This document shows, piece by piece, positions 1 through 7,971 of a DNA stretch of 64,000 bases. The position numbers and the translations under genes are program-made. The notes under the pieces were generated by a model. It had not been told where the DNA came from and made no database searches. It was given only the letters and a program-made list of their open reading frames with translations. Every line of letters begins with the position of its first letter. Position 1 is the first letter of the stretch. Source of the stretch: an uncultured Collinsella sp. (GTDB lineage: Bacteria > Actinomycetota > Coriobacteriia > Coriobacteriales > Coriobacteriaceae). Location of the stretch: contig URPK01000002.1 in assembly GCA_900549715.1 (NCBI GenBank), positions 124,001-188,000 of the forward strand, in the 5' to 3' direction.

Positions 1-615
1 TTTGTACCCAACGCAAAGCAGCCTGATCCACATGATGCTGCCCAAATGAATCGAATGATGCAAATGTGTCGTTCGCTTCACGAGAGCGGTGCAAATGTCG
101 AAACCGAATTTGACTTCTACCTCGAAGCGAAGCGCTACGAATCACTTCTTCTGGAAAAAGGCCCCATCGACATTCCAGGCTACAGGGAAATGGCCGCCGA
201 AATCGATGAATTGGAGCGCTTTGTACAGGCCGATAATGCGCCAAAATGCCTTTGTCACAATGACTTCTTTTACCTTAATTTCCTTATCGATGAGAGCGAC
301 AAGTACTATCTCATTGACTGGGAATATGCTGGCATGAGCGATTACGCAAACGATTTTGGAACGTGCAGTGTCTGCTGCGAGCTTTCCGAAGATGAAGTCG
401 ACCACGCGCTTGATGCATATTTTGGGCGCAAGGCAACAAACAACGAAGTTGCGCATAACTATGCACACATTGCCCTTGCAGGATGGTGCTGGTACCTCTG
501 GTCTCTTCTAAAAGAAGCCGAAGGTGACTTTGTGGGTGAATGGCTCTATATCTACTTTAATTACGGTGCCAAATACCTCAAAAAGGCACTGGAGATCTAT
601 CGGAAAGGTGAATAA
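1..615 (+). CDS. licA: Choline kinase-like phosphotransferase, C-terminal part (LicA family)
   Basis: The frame is open from base 1, so the gene is cut by the window edge; 204 residues are visible. They contain the Brenner-type catalytic loop CHNDFFYLNFL (HND near visible residue 86) followed by LIDWEYAG, which supplies the DFG-like metal-binding aspartate. This is the pattern of choline/ethanolamine kinases and LicA. Such enzymes phosphorylate choline with ATP in the cytoplasm, the first step towards CDP-choline and phosphocholine on surface glycans. The stop is two bases before the licB-like permease, so the two are cotranscribed. The choline-binding-type proteins immediately downstream support choline as the substrate, but ethanolamine or another small alcohol cannot be excluded. 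Confidence 0.8.
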   Translation, partial: FVPNAKQPDPHDAAQMNRMMQMCRSLHESGANVETEFDFYLEAKRYESLLLEKGPIDIPGYREMAAEIDELERFVQADNAPKCLCHNDFFYLNFLIDESDKYYLIDWEYAGMSDYANDFGTCSVCCELSEDEVDHALDAYFGRKATNNEVAHNYAHIALAGWCWYLWSLLKEAEGDFVGEWLYIYFNYGAKYLKKALEIYRKGE

Positions 616-617
616 CG

Positions 618-1559
618 ATGCAATTCGGCTTTTTTAGCGGTCTTCTTTGGGGCCTTGATACAGTGATTCTTGGAATCGGCTTGGCGCTTGCGCCCTATAT
701 TGGATCGGCGGAAGCGCTTGCATGCGCCTCCATTGCGGGATCTTTTCTCCATGATGCCTTCTGTGCAATCTGGCTCTTTGGCTACATGGGAGTCCGAGGC
801 AGACTAAAAGACACGCTCGCTGCACTTAAAACTCGTTCGGGCAAGGTTGTCATCGCCGGCGCTCTGCTCGGTGGACCTATCGGAATGACCGGCTACGTAT
901 TAGCGATTAATAACATCGGAGCTGCCTACACGGCAATCATCTCCGCCTTCTATCCCGCGGTCGGAGCATTCCTTTCGTTCGTGCTGCTGAAGGAGAAAAT
1001 GGGCAAAGGACAGATTCTTTCCCTTCTCGTTGCTCTTTGCGGCGTAATGACGATGGGCTATCTATCGGCCGGGTCGAGCGAGATTGCAAATGCCCCTCTC
1101 GGCTTACTCGGCGCGGTGCTTGCCGTTATCGGATGGGGATCCGAAGCGGTGCTGTGCGCATGGGGAATGAAAGATGATGCCGTTGATGACGAAACGGCTT
1201 TGCAAATCCGCGAAACCACAAGTGCGCTTGTTTATGGAGTGCTCGTACTCCCTCTCTTCGGAGCATGGCATTTCACGCTGGGTGCTATCCCGAGCATGCC
1301 CACATTGATTATTGCACTCGCCGGACTCGCAGGAACTGCATCCTATCTGTTCTACTACAAGGGCATTGCGGCAATCGGAGCAGCGCGTGCGATGGCCCTG
1401 AATATCTCCTATTCGGCATGGTCGGTGGTCTTTGGCCTGATCTTGCTTGGAACAATTCCCGACATGGCATCCGTAATCTGCTGCGTTGTAATTGTATGCG
1501 GAACAGTTTTGGCAGCCAGTAACTGGGACGAACTATTTGGACGCAAGAAGACGGCGTAG
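618..1559 (+). CDS. licB: DMT/EamA-family permease, LicB-like choline importer
   Basis: The 313-residue protein has about ten hydrophobic segments and the two-fold EamA arrangement of the drug/metabolite transporter superfamily. It starts with GLLWGLDTVILGIGLALAP, typical of LicB-like permeases. In lic operons LicB brings choline into the cell for LicA to phosphorylate. The ATG lies 2 bp after the licA stop, indicating translational coupling. Base composition is less GC-rich than the rest of the window, fitting a transferred or specialised surface locus. Substrate assignment rests on the neighbouring kinase; the fold alone would allow other small metabolites. Confidence 0.72.
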   Translation: MQFGFFSGLLWGLDTVILGIGLALAPYIGSAEALACASIAGSFLHDAFCAIWLFGYMGVRGRLKDTLAALKTRSGKVVIAGALLGGPIGMTGYVLAINNIGAAYTAIISAFYPAVGAFLSFVLLKEKMGKGQILSLLVALCGVMTMGYLSAGSSEIANAPLGLLGAVLAVIGWGSEAVLCAWGMKDDAVDDETALQIRETTSALVYGVLVLPLFGAWHFTLGAIPSMPTLIIALAGLAGTASYLFYYKGIAAIGAARAMALNISYSAWSVVFGLILLGTIPDMASVICCVVIVCGTVLAASNWDELFGRKKTA

Positions 1560-1577
1560 CCAGATTAACAATGTAGC

Positions 1578-1610
1578 AAAAGGGGAGAGCTCGTCGAGCT
1601 CTCCCCTTTT
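1578..1610. terminator. Bidirectional intrinsic terminator between licB and the C39-like surface protein
   Basis: A near-perfect palindrome with a 16-bp stem has four A at its left foot and four T at its right foot. It lies between the ends of two convergent genes (licB stop at 1559, opposite gene stop at 1621), so it can end transcripts from both sides. Confidence 0.85.
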
Positions 1611-1620
1611 AGCATCATGG

Positions 1621-3762
1621 CTATTCAATTACCACGGCCTGGCTATCCATCTGTTGCCACGTGCCGAAGAACACCTGGGCATTTCGCGTAACATTGCCGT
1701 TAATCGAATCCGAAAGATAGACAATTCCCTGCTCGTCATCATAGCCTTTAAGGACTACGGCATGATTACCGCCCCACAGGCCATAGGAGTGCCCGTTATA
1801 CCAACGCGCAGCATAACGGCCTCCTGGCCAACTACCCCACTCGGTATTCCACATCTCAACAGGTTGACCAAAGGTCAGTCTGTTCTTAATGGAAGAAATT
1901 GACGAGAAAGAGACGTCTTTTGCTTGCTTGCCACTTCCAGCAGCACGCAGAAAGTTATTACCAGCAATAGTAATCGCAGGGGCGACGCATCCCATGAGAC
2001 CCCCGCTACTACGCCTTGGGTTGCCATCAAAGGCGGTAACAAAGTTGCCGTTGCTTCCCTTGGGCAAGTAATAATCCGCAATAATCGTCTTACCTAAACC
2101 GAAACCATAGTAGTTAAGCAAGTTTGTAAGGGCAACCGACTCACAGCCAGTAGGAAGTTCCGGGTACTGCGAATAGCAAGGGACATCGACCCAAGCGCCA
2201 ACCATTGCGCCGGATGAACTGAACTTGTAGTCAGTAGAGCCGATCCAATACCAACCGTTGCTCAACATTACTCCCCCACGCGCGGCATCAAGGTAATACC
2301 ATGTGCCCCCAAGGGAAAGCCATCCCGTTTTCATTGTGCCAGAAGCGGAATCTAGCCAGAACCAGTTGCCGCCATCGTTAAGCCAGCCGGTCGCCATTCG
2401 ACCATCCGAGTTAAAGTAATACCAAGACCCAGCTATTTGCTGCCATCCAGTCAGAATTACCCCATTAGCAGAACAATAATATCGAGAACCCTGACTCTCA
2501 ATCCAGCCCGTTCTAACATTCCCGTCATCGTCAATCAGCTGGATTCCCGAATCAGTCATGATGCCTTTAAGGTCAATTGCACCGTTGGATGAAGAATGAT
2601 ACATCCAGGACCCATCGCCGTTTGACCAGCAACTAGCCATCATCTTGCCGGAACTATTAAATATATATTCACACGATCCAATAGTTTGAACGCCCGTCGC
2701 CATGGCGTGCGTCGAGGGATCGAGCCAGTACCACGTACCGTTCAGGTTGAGCCAGCCGGAGGCGAGGGCGCCGGAGACCGTCGCGTAGTACCAGGTCCCG
2801 CCGTCGAGGACCCATCCGGTCGCCATCGAGCCGGAGGCGTTGAACCAGTACGCTGCGCCGTTACACACATGGAGGCCCGTCGCCACGGCGCCGCCCGCGT
2901 CGGGGTCGAGCCAGTACCAGGAACCGCCGGTGTAAAGCCAGCCGGTCGAGGCGATACCGTCAGCGAACCAGTACCAGGAGCCTTCGACGAGGCCCCAGCT
3001 GCTAAGGGGACCGCAGCCGCCGAAGTAGCGGCGGACGCCCTGCGCGTCCGTCTGGTAACCCGTCAGCATGGCCCCCGTCCGGGCGTCGAAGCAGTAGGGC
3101 ACGCCGCCGACGGATACGGGGCCGCGCGCCAGCGCGCCGGAGCCAGTCGCGTAGTACCAGGTCCCGCCGTCGAGCACCCATCCGGTCGCCATGGCGCCGG
3201 ACGAATTAAACCAGTACAGGGAGCCGTTGCACTCGTGAAAGCCCGTCACCATGGCATGGGTGGAGGGATCAAGCCAGTACCAGGCGCTGCCGACGTAGGC
3301 CCAGCCGGAGGCGAGGGCGCCGGAGCCCGTCGCGTAGTACCAGGTGCCGCCGTCGAGCACCCATCCGGTCGCCATCGTGCCGGAGCCGTTGAACCAGTAC
3401 ATGGAGCCGTTGCACTCATGGAGCCCGGTGGTCATGGCATGCGTCGAGGGATCGAGCCAGTACCAGGTCCCACTGATATAGAGCCAACCAGAATGCAGCG
3501 AGACCGGATTAACTGAATCCACATAGAACCAGTTACCGTCAAACGAATTCCAACCCAGATTCCATTTAACGGATTCTTGAGCAGGGCCATCATCGATTGA
3601 ATCGGAAGGAGAAAGAGTCGAGGGGACGGATTGCCGCTCAAAATCAGTAGGGATGGAGGAGCTTATGGGTTCTGCGTTCGCGATATCAACCACACCGGGC
3701 CCAGCGAGCAGTAGAGTTGAAAGAGTGATTAGGATTAATGATATTCGCTTTTTCCTTGCCAT
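1621..3762 (-). CDS. Secreted cell-wall-binding protein with C-terminal C39-like cysteine peptidase
   Basis: The 713-residue protein has a signal peptide (MARKKR, then a hydrophobic run ending near residue 30), a Ser/Pro-rich linker and about twenty 20-residue aromatic repeats of the CW_binding/choline-binding type (GWVLDGGTWYYATGSGALA pattern) up to about residue 520. The last 190 residues resemble the C39-like papain-fold family (Peptidase_C39_2): a candidate nucleophile Cys in LPTGCES (about 540), His in GGNHAVVLKGYDD (about 667) and Asp in LSDSINGN (about 685). It probably binds phosphocholine-bearing wall polymer and cleaves peptides or crosslinks outside the cell. Part of the repeat region is identical over 407 bp to the downstream GH25 gene. 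A GGGGG tract precedes the ATG. Substrate is unknown. Confidence 0.8.
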   Translation of the reverse strand: MARKKRISLILITLSTLLLAGPGVVDIANAEPISSSIPTDFERQSVPSTLSPSDSIDDGPAQESVKWNLGWNSFDGNWFYVDSVNPVSLHSGWLYISGTWYWLDPSTHAMTTGLHECNGSMYWFNGSGTMATGWVLDGGTWYYATGSGALASGWAYVGSAWYWLDPSTHAMVTGFHECNGSLYWFNSSGAMATGWVLDGGTWYYATGSGALARGPVSVGGVPYCFDARTGAMLTGYQTDAQGVRRYFGGCGPLSSWGLVEGSWYWFADGIASTGWLYTGGSWYWLDPDAGGAVATGLHVCNGAAYWFNASGSMATGWVLDGGTWYYATVSGALASGWLNLNGTWYWLDPSTHAMATGVQTIGSCEYIFNSSGKMMASCWSNGDGSWMYHSSSNGAIDLKGIMTDSGIQLIDDDGNVRTGWIESQGSRYYCSANGVILTGWQQIAGSWYYFNSDGRMATGWLNDGGNWFWLDSASGTMKTGWLSLGGTWYYLDAARGGVMLSNGWYWIGSTDYKFSSSGAMVGAWVDVPCYSQYPELPTGCESVALTNLLNYYGFGLGKTIIADYYLPKGSNGNFVTAFDGNPRRSSGGLMGCVAPAITIAGNNFLRAAGSGKQAKDVSFSSISSIKNRLTFGQPVEMWNTEWGSWPGGRYAARWYNGHSYGLWGGNHAVVLKGYDDEQGIVYLSDSINGNVTRNAQVFFGTWQQMDSQAVVIE
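2708..3114 (-). repeat. 407-bp block identical to 4122-4528 (repeat cassette, copy 1)
   Basis: Base-by-base comparison by eye finds no difference from 4122-4528 (offset 1414); similarity continues on both sides with scattered mismatches. The block encodes about six aromatic wall-binding repeats and is much more GC-rich than the neighbouring repeats of the same gene. Confidence 0.9.
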
Positions 3763-3862
3763 GTGCAGCCCCCAGTAGTAACCAATTTTTACATAAACAT
3801 AGTCTACAAATGGATAGCTAAGAGCAACATGTACTTAGAAAAAAGCAATTAAAGAAGAGTTG

Positions 3863-5596
3863 CTAGCCGAGCCAAGCGCCATTACTAGCAAAAGAGTATT
3901 GCACCCCATCGATTTCTTGAACACCCGTAGTCATTGCGTGCGTCGTGGGGTCAAGCCAGTACCAGGCGCCGCCGACATATGCCCAGCCGGAGGCCAGCGC
4001 ACCTGAGCCCGTCGCGTAGTACCAGGTCCCGCCGTCGCGCACCCATCCGGTCGTCATCGCCCCGGAAGCGTTGAACCAGAACGCTGAGCCGTTGCACTCG
4101 TGGAGCCCGGTGGCCATGGCATGCGTCGAGGGATCGAGCCAGTACCACGTACCGTTCAGGTTGAGCCAGCCGGAGGCGAGGGCGCCGGAGACCGTCGCGT
4201 AGTACCAGGTCCCGCCGTCGAGGACCCATCCGGTCGCCATCGAGCCGGAGGCGTTGAACCAGTACGCTGCGCCGTTACACACATGGAGGCCCGTCGCCAC
4301 GGCGCCGCCCGCGTCGGGGTCGAGCCAGTACCAGGAACCGCCGGTGTAAAGCCAGCCGGTCGAGGCGATACCGTCAGCGAACCAGTACCAGGAGCCTTCG
4401 ACGAGGCCCCAGCTGCTAAGGGGACCGCAGCCGCCGAAGTAGCGGCGGACGCCCTGCGCGTCCGTCTGGTAACCCGTCAGCATGGCCCCCGTCCGGGCGT
4501 CGAAGCAGTAGGGCACGCCGCCGACGGAAACGGGGCCGCGCGCCAGCGCGCCGGAGCCCGTCGCGTAGTACCAGGTACCGCCGTCGAGAACCCACCCGGT
4601 CGCCATCGCGCCGGACGAATTAAACCAGTACGGGGAGCCGTTGCACTCGTGGAGCCCGGTAGCCATGGCGCCGCCCGCGTCGGGCTCGAGCCAGTACCAC
4701 GTGCCACTCTGAAACAACCATCCGGTATACGCCTTGCCGTTGGAGGTTGCATAATACCAGGTGCTGTCAATTAGTTGCCAATGATAAAGAGAGACATCAA
4801 CATACGCGTAGTTCATATCAACGTTGCCGTTGATTCCAGGGACTTTTCCGTTGCTCTTATACTGCCAAAAACTGTAATTGCCGGTATAGTCACATTGCGA
4901 GTTATATTGAGCAATCCAATGATCCCAAGAGCTACTCTTAAAAACAGAGTCCGTCAAAATGTTGTTAAACCAATTTAAATTTGCATAAATACCAGGCTCA
5001 TATCCTGCGGCAGAAATCCTATTACAAAAAACCTGCGCCCTCGATGCAATTCCGGTTTGACGTCCATTTGCAATTATCGAGTTATCCTCAAGATCGTAAT
5101 ACACCGGCAATCTTGGATTATGCCCAGAAAGGCAATTGATCACCATTGATGCCTCATCAGCTGCCTGCTGATTATCAAAAGCATATGAATAGATATAGAC
5201 GCCGTAGGGAATTCCGAGTCGCTCGCACTCAGAAATATTTCGATTAAATTGATAGTCAACTCGACCGCCCCAAGATGGAGCGCCAAAACCAACACGCAGA
5301 ATAGCGAAATCGATACCAGAAGCCTTAACAGCATTCCAGTCAATACGTCCTTGATGCTCACTGACATCGATACCCTGCGCCGTAGCCCCATCGGGAAGAA
5401 TGTCCATGGACAATAAGGCTATTCCATCTTCTTCGGAAGAAGCATCCTCTGCGACCAATTGCCCATCCTCATAACGCCAGGAATTCTCAACTAGGGACCG
5501 CGCAGCTTCCGCGTTCGAGGGGAAAACAAACACAGAAATGGGCGCAAGGACCATCAGCACCAACAATGCCGAAAATAACTTAAGATGTTTGCTCAT
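3863..5596 (-). CDS. GH25 lysozyme with C-terminal choline-binding-type repeats
   Basis: The ATG at 5596 gives 577 residues and is preferred to an upstream GTG because a GAGG Shine-Dalgarno site sits just before it. A signal peptide (MSKHLKLFSALLVLMVLAP, ending at AEA) is followed by a glycosyl hydrolase 25 domain at about 73-270. Visible signatures are GIDVSEHQGRIDW and YYDLED, whose Asp and Glu (about 168 and 170) match the catalytic pair. About a dozen aromatic repeats follow to the C-terminus. GH25 enzymes cut the MurNAc-GlcNAc bond, so this is probably a wall-docked autolysin or muramidase, comparable in layout to pneumococcal choline-binding lysozymes. Its repeat region shares an identical 407-bp segment with the next gene downstream. 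Confidence 0.9.
   Translation of the reverse strand: MSKHLKLFSALLVLMVLAPISVFVFPSNAEAARSLVENSWRYEDGQLVAEDASSEEDGIALLSMDILPDGATAQGIDVSEHQGRIDWNAVKASGIDFAILRVGFGAPSWGGRVDYQFNRNISECERLGIPYGVYIYSYAFDNQQAADEASMVINCLSGHNPRLPVYYDLEDNSIIANGRQTGIASRAQVFCNRISAAGYEPGIYANLNWFNNILTDSVFKSSSWDHWIAQYNSQCDYTGNYSFWQYKSNGKVPGINGNVDMNYAYVDVSLYHWQLIDSTWYYATSNGKAYTGWLFQSGTWYWLEPDAGGAMATGLHECNGSPYWFNSSGAMATGWVLDGGTWYYATGSGALARGPVSVGGVPYCFDARTGAMLTGYQTDAQGVRRYFGGCGPLSSWGLVEGSWYWFADGIASTGWLYTGGSWYWLDPDAGGAVATGLHVCNGAAYWFNASGSMATGWVLDGGTWYYATVSGALASGWLNLNGTWYWLDPSTHAMATGLHECNGSAFWFNASGAMTTGWVRDGGTWYYATGSGALASGWAYVGGAWYWLDPTTHAMTTGVQEIDGVQYSFASNGAWLG
4122..4528 (-). repeat. 407-bp block identical to 2708-3114 (repeat cassette, copy 2)
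   Basis: This is the second copy of the identical cassette, in frame within the GH25 gene and in the same orientation as copy 1. Confidence 0.9.
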
Positions 5597-5821
5597 GTAA
5601 ACCTCGTCATTCACTCTTGATTGCGTCTAGCTTACAGCATGGCTATGAAAGATTTCCGAACATCCAACGGGACAAGACACCATCTAGAAGGAAAATAAAT
5701 TGAACGCGATGCTGCACTGTAAACAACTGCTTAACAGCAGGGAGGAAACTAGGGTTCAATATCCCAACTCAACCTCCCCAAAAGAATAACGGCATCGAAT
5801 TAGCTCTCAAACCAAATGTCG

Positions 5822-5847
5822 AAAAAAAGGGGCCCCGGGAAGGCCCC
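5822..5847 (-). terminator. Intrinsic terminator of the NlpC/P60-like surface protein gene
   Basis: On the minus strand a GGGGCC/GGCCCC stem is followed by seven T. It lies 16 bp beyond the stop of the gene at 5864-7891. Confidence 0.85.
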
Positions 5848-5863
5848 ATTACTACTCAAAATT

Positions 5864-7891
5864 CTAGCGAATCAGTATTACTTTCGATGGGCCCAAAGCA
5901 GCCAAACCGGAGATGCGATTTCCATAACCATCACTATGCCAGAACAAATTTTCGCTCGGCGAATTGCCCCAGAAAAAGCCAATGTGGCTATCGTCCGCAT
6001 ATGGGTTGTAAGGATTGAAGAACACAATGTCCCCCTTACGAGCCAAACCACTACGTAACAACTCATCAATAGAGTTGAAATAAGTCACGTTCGCGCACGT
6101 ATCGATAGCGTAGCCGTACCAACGATACGCGTTTACGCAGCCGCCCCTTCCGGGACCTCCACTCCAAGGGGAATGGCTCTGCTCGGCGGCAATGGGAGCT
6201 AAATTCCCGCCCGCCTTCATATATGCGTGCGATACAAATCCACCGCAGTTCATACCGGTATACCCATCCCAGCGAGGATCGCCCTTTGGATACATGCACG
6301 TTTCCTGGCTGAGATGTGTGTCGTAGCGTGTTCCACGGTAATAGCCGTCGCTTTCGTGGCTCATAAGCCAATTGACCAGGCTGGACCTATTGACCCCCAA
6401 AACAGAACCAGACGTATTCAACCATGTACCGCTTGCATTGAAGTAATAGTCAACGCCATCGATTTTCAGCCACCCGTTAGCAAACATGGCGCCCGAAGGC
6501 TGGAGCCAGTACCACGTACCGCCGTCATTAAGCCATCCAGTTTTCATCTTGAATGTGGAAGGGTTCATCCAATACCACGCACCGTTGACATATTGCCAAC
6601 GAGACTTAAGGACGCCATTGGAAGATGCGTAGTACCAAGTATTGCCACTTTCGCCAGAAGCGTCTTTCGACAAAATCCAACCAGACGCCACGTTAATGGC
6701 ACCATTCGCATCCGCATAGAAAACCGAGTCTCCAATATGAATCACACCTGGCAATGAAGACGAGTCGGTACGATCAGCGACTACGGGAGATCCATCAGAT
6801 GAAGTAGGCAACGGCTCGCTCAGTGCTCCAGACGAATTCGCCCATGCCATACCGCTACCCAAGTTGATCCAACAGGAAGAAGCCATCGCACCGGAATCAT
6901 AGGAAAAGTAACGCGTACCGCCCACAGTGAATTCGCCAGTACACATTGCACCAGACACATCGTCAAGGTAATACCAGTCGTTTCCGGTTTTTATCCATCG
7001 GCCTCGTTGAATAGCTCCGCTTGATGCGGCGTAATACCAAGTGCCATCAGCAAGTGCCCAGCCTGTTGCCATGGCACCAGAGCTCGTAAGGATATAGGAG
7101 GATGTGCCCACTTGCACAAAGCCCGTGAGCATAATATGGCTTCCTGGATCCAGGTAATACCAAGAATTTCCCAGAAGTAACCAGCCTCCATGCAGCAAGC
7201 CGTTGGAGTCAGCGTAATACCAGTTGTTGTCAATAAGCGCCCACTGGGAGGAGAGCATGGCCCCTGAACTGTTAAAGATATAAGGCGTGCCATTACATTC
7301 TTTCAGCCCGGTGGCCATAGAACCGTCTGCAGGATCAAGCCAGTACCAACGACCCCCATCCGAGAGCCAGCCCTTAACCAGGGCGCCAGAGCCGGAGAAA
7401 TAACGCCAAGCAGAAGTGGAGCCTGTAGAATCTAGGTACCAGCCGACACGCATTGCACCCGAAGAGGAGAATCCATAAGTCGTACCCCCGACTTGGACCA
7501 ATCCATCCTGAGCCATTCGCCCTTCGTTGTCGAACCAGTACCAGCTACCGTTTATATGTCTCCAAGAAGAAACAGCGATTGTTCCGTCGGACAAGCCCCA
7601 ACGCCAAAAACCAGCCCCCTGTTCGGGCGATATCCATCCTTGATGCCAAATAATTTGATTCGAAACCTCAGAAGAGACCTCATTATCCACCTGAGAGTTC
7701 TGCTCAACGGCGAAGGCCGATTCGCGCTGAGCATCAACACCTGATTCGACAGAAGCAATAGCAACGGCAGACGCAGGGCCCTCATCATGGTTTGTCAAAT
7801 CAAGAGCGCATGACATCGAGGGAGAACCCAATAGGAGCCCAAAAGAAATGAGGCCCGAAAAAGCCAGCACTCCGAATGACCATTTCTTCAT
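5864..7891 (-). CDS. Secreted choline-binding-type protein with C-terminal NlpC/P60-like cysteine hydrolase domain
   Basis: The chosen ATG at 7891 gives 675 residues beginning MKKWSFGVLAFSGL, a clear signal peptide; an upstream in-frame GTG at 7912 is less likely. Around twenty aromatic wall-binding repeats fill residues ~75-505. The C-terminal ~170 residues carry GMNCGGFVSHAYMKAGG, RKGDIVFFNP and SHIGFFWG followed by FWHSDG, matching the Cys...His layout of NlpC/P60 or CHAP amidases. Such enzymes cleave peptidoglycan stem peptides. The repeats here are less GC-rich and more diverged than in the two downstream paralogues. The exact family is uncertain, but a papain-like wall hydrolase is well supported. 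Confidence 0.78.
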   Translation of the reverse strand: MKKWSFGVLAFSGLISFGLLLGSPSMSCALDLTNHDEGPASAVAIASVESGVDAQRESAFAVEQNSQVDNEVSSEVSNQIIWHQGWISPEQGAGFWRWGLSDGTIAVSSWRHINGSWYWFDNEGRMAQDGLVQVGGTTYGFSSSGAMRVGWYLDSTGSTSAWRYFSGSGALVKGWLSDGGRWYWLDPADGSMATGLKECNGTPYIFNSSGAMLSSQWALIDNNWYYADSNGLLHGGWLLLGNSWYYLDPGSHIMLTGFVQVGTSSYILTSSGAMATGWALADGTWYYAASSGAIQRGRWIKTGNDWYYLDDVSGAMCTGEFTVGGTRYFSYDSGAMASSCWINLGSGMAWANSSGALSEPLPTSSDGSPVVADRTDSSSLPGVIHIGDSVFYADANGAINVASGWILSKDASGESGNTWYYASSNGVLKSRWQYVNGAWYWMNPSTFKMKTGWLNDGGTWYWLQPSGAMFANGWLKIDGVDYYFNASGTWLNTSGSVLGVNRSSLVNWLMSHESDGYYRGTRYDTHLSQETCMYPKGDPRWDGYTGMNCGGFVSHAYMKAGGNLAPIAAEQSHSPWSGGPGRGGCVNAYRWYGYAIDTCANVTYFNSIDELLRSGLARKGDIVFFNPYNPYADDSHIGFFWGNSPSENLFWHSDGYGNRISGLAALGPSKVILIR

Positions 7892-7917
7892 AGAAGCACA
7901 GCATCCAATCACGCAGC

Positions 7918-7945
7918 GGCCCCGTCGCTTCAGGGCAACGGGGCC
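7918..7945. terminator. Stem-loop between two wall-binding protein genes
   Basis: An 8-bp inverted repeat (GGCCCCGT/ACGGGGCC) encloses a 12-nt loop 27 bp beyond the stop of the gene at 7972. No T-run follows on either strand, so it is a weak terminator or an RNA-processing hairpin. Confidence 0.45.
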
Positions 7946-7971
7946 TCAATCAAAACTAGCTCAGTAATGTG

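Noticed and set aside
2700..3500. Regular short repeats that look like a CRISPR-type array
   Set aside because: The repeats are in frame, encode aromatic wall-binding modules and vary in length and sequence; there are no constant repeats with unique spacers and no cas genes.
2686..4774. Long open frames on the plus strand opposite the wall-binding proteins (2686-3516, 4100-4774)
   Set aside because: They arise from the GC-rich repeat codons of the opposite strand, lack ribosome sites and show no recognisable domains.
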